64,000 bases of DNA from Massilia sp. NR 4-1 (GCF_001191005.1 NZ_CP012201.1:3844001-3908000), one strand, 5' to 3'. Shown: positions 33,665 through 42,176, numbered from the stretch's first letter. The notes: generated from the sequence alone by a model not told the origin. Program-made: numbers and translations.

Positions 33665-34908
33665 GCGGCCTGATCGAAGCGCTGGGCTGGACCCTGCTCG
33701 ACTTCCTGTGGCAGGGCGCGCTGCTGGGCGCGGCGGCCTTCCTGACCCTGGGCGTGCTGCGCCATGCGCGGCCGCAGCAGCGCTATGCGGCGGCCGGCCT
33801 GTTCCTCGCGCTGTGCCTGCTGTGGCCGATGCTCAGCCTGTATGGCCGCCTGCACGGCATGGTGGCCAGCGGCAGCGCCAGCGACGCGGCCAGCCTGTTC
33901 GCCGCCTATGCGCCGGCCGAGCAATGGCAGGCGCTGCTGCAACGCTCTCTGCCGCTGCTGGTGGCGCTGTGGGCGCTGTGCATCGCGGCGCTCAGCCTGC
34001 GCAACGGCCTCGGCCTGTGGTGGCTGAGCCGCGCCATCCGCCGCGGCGGACAGCATCCCGCCTGGCAGGCGCGGCTGACGCAGCTGGCCCGACGCTGCGG
34101 CCTGCGCCGCCCGGTGCGCCTGCGCGTGGTGGATGGCTTGCCCAGTCCGGTCACGGCAGGCTGGTGGCGGCCGGTGGTGCTGCTGCCCGCGTCCCTGCTG
34201 TCGGGCCTGCCGCCCGAGCTGCTGGAAGCGCTGCTGGCGCACGAGCTGGCGCATATCCGCCGCCATGATTACCTGGTCAATCTTTTGCAGAACGCGGTCG
34301 AGACCCTGCTGTTCTACCACCCCGTGGTGTGGTGGCTGTCGCAGCGCATCCGCGCCGAACGCGAATTGATTGCCGATGATTTAGCAGCAAGCCAGCTGGG
34401 CGAACCGCGGCGTCTGGCCCTGGCCCTTTCCGAACTGGAGAAACTCCAGTTCTCCACGCAACGACTGGCTCTCGCAGCCAATGGAGGAGATTTAATGGCA
34501 CGCATCAAACACCTGGTCCAACCCGAACCGCAGCGCGTCAACTGGAAAGCCGCCCTGCCCGCACTGGGCCTCGCGGCGGCCTGTCTGGGCGGCTTCGCCA
34601 ACGCCAAGACCGAGCAGATGGTCAGCAAACCCGACAAAGCGGCCGTGCTCGATTTCAAGACTTGCGCCAAACCTGTCTGGCCCAAGGCGGCGCTGGACGA
34701 AGCGCGCGTCGGCACCGTGGTCCTGAGCTTCGTGATCGGTGCCGACGGCAAGGTACAAGGCAGCGAAGTGCGCAAATCGAGCGGCCACAGCGATCTGGAC
34801 CAGGCGGCGCGCGAGGGGATTGCGCTGTGCTCCTTCCAGGCCGCCCGCCACAAAGGCAAGAACGTGGCCTCGCGCAAGCAGATCCAATACGTCTGGACGC
34901 TGGAGTAA
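33661..34908 (+). CDS. BlaR1-like M56 membrane metallopeptidase with C-terminal TonB domain
   Basis: 415 residues. Several membrane helices (near 8-32, 42-60, 95-120) surround an M56 zinc peptidase domain with HELAH at 194-198 and a downstream ERELIADD (Glu235) likely as third ligand. After a helix at about 300-315 the protein ends not in a penicillin-binding sensor but in a TonB_C domain (ACKPVWPKAALDEARVGTVVLSFVIGADGKVQGSEVRKSSG). It should be the membrane protease that inactivates the BlaI partner; the periplasmic TonB-like end implies a signal other than direct beta-lactam binding. Confidence 0.88.
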   Translation: MSGLIEALGWTLLDFLWQGALLGAAAFLTLGVLRHARPQQRYAAAGLFLALCLLWPMLSLYGRLHGMVASGSASDAASLFAAYAPAEQWQALLQRSLPLLVALWALCIAALSLRNGLGLWWLSRAIRRGGQHPAWQARLTQLARRCGLRRPVRLRVVDGLPSPVTAGWWRPVVLLPASLLSGLPPELLEALLAHELAHIRRHDYLVNLLQNAVETLLFYHPVVWWLSQRIRAERELIADDLAASQLGEPRRLALALSELEKLQFSTQRLALAANGGDLMARIKHLVQPEPQRVNWKAALPALGLAAACLGGFANAKTEQMVSKPDKAAVLDFKTCAKPVWPKAALDEARVGTVVLSFVIGADGKVQGSEVRKSSGHSDLDQAAREGIALCSFQAARHKGKNVASRKQIQYVWTLE

Positions 34909-34912
34909 GCCG

Positions 34913-35638
34913 ATGCCGATGCTGAAACGTGTGCGCTGTGCGCTAGCGCTCATGGGTTTGCTGGGCAGCCTGGCGGTGGACGCATCGCCCCTGCCCGCCC
35001 ATCCCTTCGTCTCCACCGGCGGCAAGGCCCAGCAGTGGCTGGCGCCCGACCTCGGTGAAATGCAGTTCGAGACCGGCGCCCAGCACGGCGATTCGGCAAC
35101 GGCCGCCGCCGCCCTCGACGCCAAGGGCAGCGCCTTGCTGGAGCTGCTGGCCCGGCACGGCGTGGCGCCCGCCGACATCGACTGCTTCGAGCTGGAAAAG
35201 AAAACCGTCGCCCTAAGCAAGCCCGCCGCCGACGGCAGCACCCAGGCCTATGTTCTGGCGCGCCATTACCGCATCACGGTGCGCGATCTGCGCCAGTGGC
35301 CGGAGCTGGCGCAAGCGCTCGTCGCGCAGGAGGTGGAGAGCTTCGGCGTCGCCTTCGACCGCAGCGACCGCGACCAGGTCAATGCCCAGCTGATGGCGGA
35401 AGCGGCGCGCGATGCGCGCGGCAACGGCAAGCTGCTGGCCGAAGCCTTCGGCCGCAAGCTCGGCCCGGCGGTGGCGATCGCGCGCGGTCCGCTCGACCGC
35501 ATCGCCGCCCCCTTCCTCAGCGGCGGCAGCGAGGGCGGCGCCAAGTCCGCATCCCGCCCGCCGGCCGCCAGCAATTACGCCGTCCCCAGCTCCATCCCCT
35601 TCGCGCAGGCGGTCAACGCCATCTTCCGCCTGCAATAA
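34913..35638 (+). CDS. SIMPL (DUF541)-like exported protein
   Basis: 241 residues with a signal peptide (RCALALMGLLGSLAVDA). The mature part resembles SIMPL/DUF541 proteins: AAAALDAKGSALLELLARHGVAPADIDC, ALVAQEVESFGVAFDRSD and NAQLMAEAARDARGNGKLLAEAFG. Family members are periplasmic and of unclear function. ATG 34913 has GGAG at 7 nt, and the gene starts 4 nt after the M56 gene stop, so it is the third gene of the blaI operon and possibly its regulated effector. Confidence 0.75.
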   Translation: MPMLKRVRCALALMGLLGSLAVDASPLPAHPFVSTGGKAQQWLAPDLGEMQFETGAQHGDSATAAAALDAKGSALLELLARHGVAPADIDCFELEKKTVALSKPAADGSTQAYVLARHYRITVRDLRQWPELAQALVAQEVESFGVAFDRSDRDQVNAQLMAEAARDARGNGKLLAEAFGRKLGPAVAIARGPLDRIAAPFLSGGSEGGAKSASRPPAASNYAVPSSIPFAQAVNAIFRLQ

Positions 35639-35641
35639 GCC

Positions 35642-35716
35642 TTTGATCTCGCGCAAGCAATGTCCACCCTGGTATCAGGCGGGGCCACCGAGGCACCAGG
35701 GTGGGACATTGTTTGA
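35642..35716. repeat. dispersed palindromic repeat, copy 4
   Basis: AATGTCCACCCTGGT and ACCAGGGTGGGACATT form a long stem with one bulged base around CAGGCGGGGCCACCGAGGC. The left flank TTTGATCTCGC is the reverse complement of the right flank of copy 2. It lies between the convergent SIMPL and pnuC genes. Confidence 0.85.
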
Positions 35717-35731
35717 TTTGGCGCAAAGGGA

Positions 35732-36295
35732 TCAGGTGCGGGCGGCGCGCTGGCAATGCCAGTGGCGCCAGGAGATCAGCGCGTTGAGCCAGTAGGCCGC
35801 GTATAGCAGGGCCGTCAAGGTCAGGCCTCGACTCAGGTAGAGGGGGACGGAGATGGTGTTGACGAGCACCCACACCGGCCAGGTTTCGAGACGCCGGCCC
35901 ATCAGCAGGAATTGCGCGATGATGGAGAACACCAGCACGGCGGAATCGATGAAGGGGGCGTAGGCGTCCGTGTAGTGGTGCAGCATCAAGCCATACAGGC
36001 CGGTGGCGGCGATGCCGGCCAGGGCCATCCCGAATAGGCGCAGCGGCTGCACGGTGGTGATGGGTAGCGCGCCGCCGTGGTTGCCGCGCCGCCATTGCAG
36101 CCAGCCGATGGCGCAGGTGACGATGAAAAACAGTTGCAGCGCAACGTCGGCGTACAGCCGCACCTCGTAGAACAGCAGGGCGAACATGCTGCAGCCGGCG
36201 ATGCCGAGCCACCAGGAATGCACATTATTGCGTCCAGCCAGGACGATGGAGATTGCCATCACCGCATTGGCGGCGATTTCCAGATTTGAACTCAA
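35732..36295 (-). CDS. pnuC: PnuC-type nicotinamide riboside transporter
   Basis: 187 residues with about seven membrane helices and the PnuC pattern (AGRNNVHSWWLGIAGCSMFALLFYEVRLYADVALQLFF, CAIGWLQWRRG, TDAYAPFIDSAVLVFSIIAQFLLMGRRLETWPVWVLVNTISVPLYL). PnuC imports vitamin B3 nucleosides by facilitated diffusion. The start appears to be TTG at 36295, preceded by GGAAA; no ATG is available before the first helix. It lies 38 nt after the M48-pilin gene on the same strand, with a hairpin between. Confidence 0.9.
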   Translation of the reverse strand: MSSNLEIAANAVMAISIVLAGRNNVHSWWLGIAGCSMFALLFYEVRLYADVALQLFFIVTCAIGWLQWRRGNHGGALPITTVQPLRLFGMALAGIAATGLYGLMLHHYTDAYAPFIDSAVLVFSIIAQFLLMGRRLETWPVWVLVNTISVPLYLSRGLTLTALLYAAYWLNALISWRHWHCQRAART

Positions 36296-36312
36296 GCGGC
36301 TTTCCGTTTCCG

Positions 36313-36333
36313 GCGGCGCCGCGCGGGCGCCGC
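36313..36333 (-). other. intercistronic hairpin between M48-pilin gene and pnuC
   Basis: GCGGCGCC (36313-36320), loop GCGCG, GGCGCCGC (36326-36333): a perfect 8-bp GC stem that begins right after the M48 gene stop codon. Without a U tract it looks more like an mRNA-processing or partial attenuation element than a full terminator. Confidence 0.55.
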
Positions 36334-37557
36334 TTAGTTATTCTCGCTGCCGCGGCAGTCAGCCGGCAGCAGTTTGGCGGGGATGCCGTCGCTACCGCAA
36401 CGCCACACCAATTTCTTATTTTCATCGAGCGCGGGCATGAAGGCAATAGCCTTGCCGCGATAGCTGAAGTCGGCCGGGAAGACTTGCACGGTGCCGCTGG
36501 CGCCATCGACCTTCACGTCCACCACGGAGTGGTTGGGGTCGTCGAGCGCGTAGCCGGCTTCGGCCAGGCTGTCGGGATTGCGGCCGTTGACGTAGAAGTA
36601 GCGTTCGACGGCGGCGGTGGCCTCCTTGCCGACGTTGACGGCGTGCGCCATGCGCTGGCGGTCGTTGAGGTCTTTGTAGACGGGAATGCCGATGGCGCCG
36701 AGCACCGCCACCACCGCCAGCACGGCCAGCACGCCGCTGGCGCCGCCCGCCAGCGCCAGGCGCGGCAGCAGCAGCGCCGGCAGATAGGCCAGCGCATGGC
36801 GGCCCGGCAGCGCGGCCGTGCCGTCACCTGCCAGGGCGCGCATCACGGCCATGCGCTTGACCAGCCAGGGATAGTCGCTGATCAGTTCGTGGAAGGACAT
36901 CCAGAAGCCGGCACTTTGCTGGGCCTGGGCGCTATAGGCGCCCACGCTCAGATTGCGCCAGCGGCGCGCGCCGGCCGCCAGCGCGGCCAAGCCGATCTGG
37001 GCGCTTTTCAAATCGTCGCAGGCGTGGAAACCATGGCGGTCGCAGCTGTATTCACGGGCACGCGCATAGGCCGCGCCCAGCAAGGGCAATACCGAGGCCG
37101 GCAACAGCAAGGCGGCCCAGCGCATATGCTGGCGCTTTATATGGCCGATTTCGTGGCCGATATAAAAATTGATGGCGTCCGGTTTATCCTCGAGCGCATC
37201 CACCACTTCCGAATACAGCACGATGACGTTATTGCCGAGAAAACGGGTGGCAAAGCCGTTGAATATGCCGCCCATTTGCAGCAAATACGCTTCCGGCACC
37301 TGCTGCACGCCCAGCCGCTCGCAGCAGACATCCACGCGCGCCTTGAGGTCGGGGAATTGGCTATAGCTGATGCGCACCGCCGTGCCTTTTAAATGCGAGA
37401 CCACAGCGGATTGCATAAAGCAATAAATAAGAAAGAAAACCGCGAAATAAGCGAGGATGGCGGTTTTTAAAATGAGGACAAGAATTGTCCAGAACAAAAC
37501 TGAAATACCCAGCATCAGGAGGAACAGCTTTTTCTCATTCCGATAAACCAGCTCCAT
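36334..37557 (-). CDS. M48 family membrane zinc peptidase fused to a type IV pilin domain
   Basis: 407 residues. Two membrane helices (about 11-50), then an M48 peptidase domain with HEIGH at 135-139 and Glu169 (AREYSCDRHG) as third zinc ligand. A third hydrophobic segment (about 259-291) runs directly into a pilin-like helix (IPVYKDLNDRQRMAHAVNVGKEATAAVERYFYVNGRNP). The C-terminus is a type IV pilin globular domain with the disulfide loop Cys387-Cys401 (LVWRCGSDGIPAKLLPADCR). The pilin prepilin-peptidase site (GFTLIE) is absent. GGAG lies before ATG 37557. The fusion is unusual; a role in quality control or display of the pilin fold at the membrane is inference. Confidence 0.85.
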   Translation of the reverse strand: MELVYRNEKKLFLLMLGISVLFWTILVLILKTAILAYFAVFFLIYCFMQSAVVSHLKGTAVRISYSQFPDLKARVDVCCERLGVQQVPEAYLLQMGGIFNGFATRFLGNNVIVLYSEVVDALEDKPDAINFYIGHEIGHIKRQHMRWAALLLPASVLPLLGAAYARAREYSCDRHGFHACDDLKSAQIGLAALAAGARRWRNLSVGAYSAQAQQSAGFWMSFHELISDYPWLVKRMAVMRALAGDGTAALPGRHALAYLPALLLPRLALAGGASGVLAVLAVVAVLGAIGIPVYKDLNDRQRMAHAVNVGKEATAAVERYFYVNGRNPDSLAEAGYALDDPNHSVVDVKVDGASGTVQVFPADFSYRGKAIAFMPALDENKKLVWRCGSDGIPAKLLPADCRGSENN

Positions 37558-37680
37558 CCCACGCTCCGCCTTGATAATGTGGGCGTATTTTATGCGAGTT
37601 TATAAAAAAATAAAATAAAGCCTCTATTCGTATTTATACTTATTTCAGTGGATAGCACTTGATTTATTAATCGTTTTATA

Positions 37681-39201
37681 TTAAGCCGGGAATAGAGCGA
37701 GCCAGCCGGCCACCGGCTGGCCCTGGTCCAGGCGCAAGGTGGCAGCATGCAGCAGCGGCGCGCGCCAGCCCTGCTGCACGGCCAGGCGGCGCAGATAGGC
37801 GGCCGAATGGGCATAGCGGCCGCTGGCGCGCAGCATATGGTCGCCGCCGCCCTCCGCCTCGCTCTGCTCGACCGAAAAGGCCAGCCAGCCGCCCGGGCGC
37901 AGCGCCTGGCGCGCCGCCGCCAGCAGCGCGTCCAGCGCGCCGGCATACACAAAAACATCGGCCGCCACGATCAAGTCGAAGGCGGCATGCTGCTGGCGCA
38001 GCCAGGCGCCCATTTCGGCGCAGACCAGCTCGTCATACAGGCGCAGGCCGGCGGCCCGCTCCAGCATCTGCGGCGACAGGTCCAGTCCGGTCAGCCGCCG
38101 CGCCCGAGGGTGCAGCAGCGGCGCGCACAGGCCGCTGCCGCAGCCCAGGTCCAACACATCGAGCGCGCCGGCGGGCGCGGCCGGCAGATGCTCATCCAGC
38201 AGCGCCGTCAACAGCTGCGGCGTGCGGTATTGCAGCGCCCCCACCAGGTGCTGCTCGAAGTCGGGCGCATATTGGTCGAACAGCGCGCGCACATAGGCCG
38301 GCGGCGAGGCGGCTGGCGCCGGCTGCACGCCCAGCGCCGCCAGCAGGAAGGCCACCGTGTCGGCGTCGGCCCCCAAGGCTTGGGCGGCGCGATACGCGGC
38401 GACCGCCTCCTCGCGCCGGCCGAGGGCGCGCAAGGCATTGGCGCAGCCGAGCTGGGCGCGCGCCGACGCGGGATCGAGTGCCAGGGCGCGCTGCTGGCTG
38501 GCGAGCGCCGCCTCGTGTTCATGCAAGCGCTGCAGCGCGCTGCCGCGGTTGCTCCAGGCTTCGGCCCAGGCGGGACGCTGGCGCAGCGCGCGCTCGTAGC
38601 CATCCACCGCATCGGCATAGCGGCCCAAGGCATGCAAGGAGACGGCGGCGCCATGCAGGGCGTCGGCATCGGCGGCGCGGCGGCCCAGCACGGCGCCGAA
38701 GCTGTCGAGCGCCTCGGCGTGCCGCTCCTGCAATTGCAGCGCCAGCCCCTGGCCGCACAGCGCTTCGGGATAGTCGGGCTGGGCCGCCAGCGCGGCGCGA
38801 TAGCTGTCCAGGGCAGAATCGATGCGCCCCAGATGGCGCAGCGCATTGCCGCGGTTGCACAAGGCCATCGCATACCCGGGCCGCAGCGCCAGCGCGCGTT
38901 CATAGCTGGCCAGCGCTTCATCGTGGCGGCGCAGGTCTTGCAAGGCCGCGCCCAGATTACAGTGGGCAATCGCTTGCGCCGCATCCAGCGCCAATGCCTG
39001 GCCGATCAGTTCCAGCGCGCGCTGCGGCTCGCCGCGCTGGCGCGCCAGCACCCCGCTCAGGTGCAGGGCATCGAAGTTGTCGGGGGCTTGTTGCAGCACG
39101 GCCGCGTAGCCGGCTGCGGCTTGTTCCAGCGCGCCACGCTGGTGCTGGGCCACGGCCGCTTGCAGCTGCGCGGCGAGGGCGGAAGGGTCGGAATATTTCA
39201 T
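37681..39201 (-). CDS. TPR repeat protein with C-terminal SAM-dependent methyltransferase domain
   Basis: 506 residues. Residues about 10-290 are seven or more tandem TPRs with the canonical pattern (AHCNLGAALQDLRRHDEALASYERALALRPGY). After the linker APAASPPAYVRALFDQYAPDFEQHLV a class I methyltransferase follows with motif I DVLDLGCGSGLCAPLL near residue 350, LTGLDLSPQML, and DLIVAADVFVYAG. This fused form is widespread in proteobacteria, with unknown substrate; the YAPDFEQHL lead-in is typical. A 120-nt AT-rich stretch (37561-37680) without genes follows it. Confidence 0.88.
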   Translation of the reverse strand: MKYSDPSALAAQLQAAVAQHQRGALEQAAAGYAAVLQQAPDNFDALHLSGVLARQRGEPQRALELIGQALALDAAQAIAHCNLGAALQDLRRHDEALASYERALALRPGYAMALCNRGNALRHLGRIDSALDSYRAALAAQPDYPEALCGQGLALQLQERHAEALDSFGAVLGRRAADADALHGAAVSLHALGRYADAVDGYERALRQRPAWAEAWSNRGSALQRLHEHEAALASQQRALALDPASARAQLGCANALRALGRREEAVAAYRAAQALGADADTVAFLLAALGVQPAPAASPPAYVRALFDQYAPDFEQHLVGALQYRTPQLLTALLDEHLPAAPAGALDVLDLGCGSGLCAPLLHPRARRLTGLDLSPQMLERAAGLRLYDELVCAEMGAWLRQQHAAFDLIVAADVFVYAGALDALLAAARQALRPGGWLAFSVEQSEAEGGGDHMLRASGRYAHSAAYLRRLAVQQGWRAPLLHAATLRLDQGQPVAGWLALFPA

Positions 39202-39397
39202 GCGCGGTATTACATCACATTTGCCAGCGCACCGGACGTCAAACGCCTGTCATATTCCGGCGGCAGAATATCGTCCATGCCCTGCAGGACAGGGGCAACA
39301 CAGGCAGCCCCCGCTGCCTCTACCGGCGCCGGCGGTCGGGAAATATACCGGCACCAGATTCCCCCGCTCTTTTCTGCTAGGACAGGCCGCAGATTCC

Positions 39398-39427
39398 GCG
39401 ACATTTTAACTTGCCGCAAAGTACAAT
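39398..39427 (+). promoter_or_regulatory. possible promoter giving a leaderless mRNA
   Basis: GCGACA (39398-39403, 4 of 6 matches to -35), 18-nt spacer, TACAAT (39422-39427, 5 of 6 matches to -10). The ATG at 39434 would then coincide with the expected transcription start, and no ribosome site is visible before it. Confidence 0.35.
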
Positions 39428-39433
39428 CGCGGT

Positions 39434-40195
39434 ATGGGAGCACGTCATTTCTTCATCGCGATTGCCTGCTGGATCTGCACAGGTCCAGCCCTGGCGTGCA
39501 GCTTGAAAATGGCGCCCGAACAGTGGCCGCCCTATATCTACCGCGATGCGCGCGCCCGGCTCACCGGCCTCGACCTGGAACTGGTGACGGCCATCATGCA
39601 CGAGGCGGGTTGCACACTGTTGATCCAGCAGGAATTGCCCTCGGCGCGGCGGCAACTGATGTTCCAGAACGGCACTCTCGACCTGATGCTAGCCGCCAAC
39701 AGCACGCCGGAACGGCGCGCCTATGCCCGCTTCAGCGTCCCCTACCGCTATGAAATCGTGGGCCTGTTTACCACGCCCGGCAAGCTCAAGCAGTATCAGC
39801 AGCTCGGCAGTTTCGAGGATGTGAGCGACCAGCAGCTCACCCTGCTCGCGCCCAAGGTGGGCTGGTATGGCCCCGACTATGCACGCTCCATGCACGGCAT
39901 CGAAGCGGGCGGCCGGCTCTCCACTTTCAACAGCTTTCAGCAAGGCATACGCATGTTCGCGGCCGGCCGCGCCGAGCTGATCATGGGCGATGCCGCCGCC
40001 CTGCGCTACGAGGCGCGCCAGCAGGGCGTGCCGCTGACGTCCCTGCCCTATGTGCCGTTCAAGGCGCCGGTGCACCTGATGCTGAACGCGGCCCGCACCA
40101 CCCAGGCCGACCTGGACCAGATCAATGCCGCCATCGGCCGCCTGGAGCAGCGCGGCGTGCTGGACGCCATTCGCGCCCGTTATATCAGCCACTGA
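39434..40195 (+). CDS. periplasmic solute-binding protein, family 3
   Basis: 253 residues with a signal peptide (HFFIAIACWICTGPALA). The mature protein begins CSLKMAPEQWPPYIYRDARARLTGLDLELVTAIM and continues with PERRAYARFSVPYRYEIVGLF, the SBP_bac_3 (amino-acid binding) fold. No permease or ATPase gene is adjacent, so it may be an orphan receptor or a PAS-like sensor protein rather than an ABC importer component. Divergent from the TPR-methyltransferase gene (232 nt between). Confidence 0.85.
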   Translation: MGARHFFIAIACWICTGPALACSLKMAPEQWPPYIYRDARARLTGLDLELVTAIMHEAGCTLLIQQELPSARRQLMFQNGTLDLMLAANSTPERRAYARFSVPYRYEIVGLFTTPGKLKQYQQLGSFEDVSDQQLTLLAPKVGWYGPDYARSMHGIEAGGRLSTFNSFQQGIRMFAAGRAELIMGDAAALRYEARQQGVPLTSLPYVPFKAPVHLMLNAARTTQADLDQINAAIGRLEQRGVLDAIRARYISH

Positions 40196-40291
40196 AGCGC
40201 CGCAGCGTGACAAAAGGTGGATTTTGCCATATGGTCAAAATGTTAAAGTGATGCCCGTTTGCGCCAACGGCGCGCCTACACGGGTGAAAGC

Positions 40292-41608
40292 ATGGGGAAG
40301 CAATACAGGAAATGGTGGTGGCGCAGCGTGCTCGGCCTTGCACTGCTGGGCGTCGGCGGCCTCGTTCTCAGCCTGTCGAATGCGCGCCTGCAACTGAGCC
40401 AGGAAGGCGTGCATGAGGCGCTCTGCCTGCCGCTGGCACCGGGCGCCTACGCCAAGGTGCGCACCTATGCCGGCAGCGGCGACACGCCCATCATGCCGGG
40501 CTATCTGGATGGCCCGGTGGTGCGGCGCACGGCGGGCGATCACTGGAGCGCCAGCTGGTTCTGCGAAAAGCGCGTCGAACACCGCGAGGGCAGCGGCCAG
40601 CGCCTCGACATCGATTGCGGCGGCCAAAGCCGGCGCCATTTGCTGGGCCATATGCCCACGCCGAGCCACAGCGTGGCGGCGATGCCGGAGCAGCTCGTTG
40701 TGCTCAGCGATATCGAAGGCAATCTGAGCTATCTCGAAGGGGCGCTGGCGCGCCTGCAGATCATCGATGGCCAGGGCAACTGGGCCTACGGCCGCAATCA
40801 TCTGGTCATCCTGGGCGACAGCGTGGACCGCGGCCGCGACGTCTCGGCCGTGCTGTGGCGCCTGTATGGCCTGACGCAGCAGGCCCACGCCGCCGGCGGC
40901 GCCGTGCATACCCTGCTCGGCAATCATGAACAGTATCTGCTGCAAGGGCGCATGAAATCGGTGCACCCGGCGCTGCGCTATTCGGCCCAGCAGCTGGGCG
41001 GCTACCGCAGCGTCTTCGCCGGCGACACCGTGCTGGGCGACTGGCTGCGCAAGCTGCCGGTGGTGGTGCAGATCGGTCCCGTGCTGTTCGCCCACGGCGG
41101 CATCAGCGCCAGCGTGGCGCGCCAGGGCAAATCGGTGCAGCAACTGAATACCATCATGCGCGCTTACTGGCGCGGCGAAACGGCGCAGCGCGACGAGCTG
41201 GAACTGGTGCTGGGCCAGCAGGGACTGACCCAGTACCGCGGCTATCTGGAAGCGCTGGCGCCCGACTACGGCCAGGCCGGCGAGGACGATATCCGCCTGG
41301 TGCTGCAAACCTTCGGCGCCCGCCACATCGTGGTCGGCCACACCATCGTGTCCAAGGTGCAGCCGCTATTCGACGGCCGCGTGTATGCGGTGGACGTCAA
41401 CAGCGACGCGGCCAGCGGCGAAGTGCTACTGTTCGAACGCGGCGTGCCGCGCACGGTGGACATCGGCGTGGCGCGCAATCTGCCGCCCGAAGGCAGGCAG
41501 GCCAGACGCAGCCGTTCGCTCTTCCTGACGCGGCCGGAAGACGTGCAAGCCGTGTGGCAGACCATCGCCAGCAATTACGAGCTGGCGCAACTGCCCTACC
41601 CTTACTGA
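40292..41608 (+). CDS. membrane-anchored calcineurin-like (PPP-type) phosphatase
   Basis: 438 residues. One N-terminal membrane helix (SVLGLALLGVGGLVLSLS) follows a basic, Trp-rich start (KQYRKWWWR). The phosphatase domain has all metal-binding motifs in order: LSDIEGN (variant of GDxHG), ILGDSVDRG, LLGNHEQ, LFAHGG and IVVGHT. This resembles Shewanella-like bacterial PPP enzymes of the periplasmic or membrane-bound kind. The region between the helix and DIEGN (about residues 30-130) has two Cys that could pair. ATG 40292 was chosen over a TTG 33 nt upstream. Confidence 0.87.
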   Translation: MGKQYRKWWWRSVLGLALLGVGGLVLSLSNARLQLSQEGVHEALCLPLAPGAYAKVRTYAGSGDTPIMPGYLDGPVVRRTAGDHWSASWFCEKRVEHREGSGQRLDIDCGGQSRRHLLGHMPTPSHSVAAMPEQLVVLSDIEGNLSYLEGALARLQIIDGQGNWAYGRNHLVILGDSVDRGRDVSAVLWRLYGLTQQAHAAGGAVHTLLGNHEQYLLQGRMKSVHPALRYSAQQLGGYRSVFAGDTVLGDWLRKLPVVVQIGPVLFAHGGISASVARQGKSVQQLNTIMRAYWRGETAQRDELELVLGQQGLTQYRGYLEALAPDYGQAGEDDIRLVLQTFGARHIVVGHTIVSKVQPLFDGRVYAVDVNSDAASGEVLLFERGVPRTVDIGVARNLPPEGRQARRSRSLFLTRPEDVQAVWQTIASNYELAQLPYPY

Positions 41609-41658
41609 TCCGGCTGGCGCAGCACCGGCGGCGGCGGCACGCCGGCATACAGAAAGCT

Positions 41659-41687
41659 GCCGCCGGCGCCGCCATGGCGCCGGCGGC
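41659..41687. terminator. bidirectional hairpin between convergent genes
   Basis: GCCGCCGGCGCC (41659-41670), loop GCCAT, GGCGCCGGCGGC (41676-41687) is a perfect 12-bp inverted repeat in the 85-nt gap between the phosphatase and SRPBCC genes, which run towards each other. It lies 7 nt before the SRPBCC stop. Lacks a U tract on either side. Confidence 0.55.
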
Positions 41688-41693
41688 CCGCGC

Positions 41694-42137
41694 TTATTCC
41701 GTGACCTGGGCTTCCACCAGCTGGGCCAGCAGGGTCAGCGACTCCTGCCAGCCCAGATAGCAGGCTTCGGCCGGGATCACATCGGGAATCCCCTCCTGCA
41801 CCACGTTCAACTCCACGCCGCAGAAGACCTTGCGCAGGCTGATCGTGGTCTGCATTTCGCCCGGCAGATTGGGATCGTCGAACACGCCGGTATAGCGCAG
41901 CAGTTCGCCCGGCGACAACTCCAGATACTTGCCGCCGAAGGAGTGGGTGTGGCCGGTGGTGAAATTGGTGAAGGACATGCGGTAGCTGCCGCCGACCTTG
42001 GGTTCCTGCTGGTGCATCCTGGCGGTGAAGCCATGCGGCGGCAGCCATTTGCACAGGGCATCGGCGTCGAGGAAGGCGCGGTAGACGTGATCGGGACTGG
42101 TGCGCAGGACACGGTGCAGACGGATCGTGGTGCTCAT
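41694..42137 (-). CDS. SRPBCC (AHSA1-like) domain protein
   Basis: 147 residues, a single START/AHSA1-type fold: MSTTIRLHRVLRTSPDHVYRAFLDADALCKWLPPHGFTARM, VGGSYRMSFTNFTTGHTHSFGGKYLELSPGELLRYT, GWQESLTLLAQLVEAQVTE. Such proteins bind hydrophobic ligands. It lies downstream of a VOC protein gene on the same strand (39 nt), a pairing often seen in small stress or detoxification clusters. Exact function unknown. Confidence 0.88.
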   Translation of the reverse strand: MSTTIRLHRVLRTSPDHVYRAFLDADALCKWLPPHGFTARMHQQEPKVGGSYRMSFTNFTTGHTHSFGGKYLELSPGELLRYTGVFDDPNLPGEMQTTISLRKVFCGVELNVVQEGIPDVIPAEACYLGWQESLTLLAQLVEAQVTE

Positions 42138-42176
42138 AGTGGTCTCCTTGATGGGTGATGTGGCATCAGTATGCGC

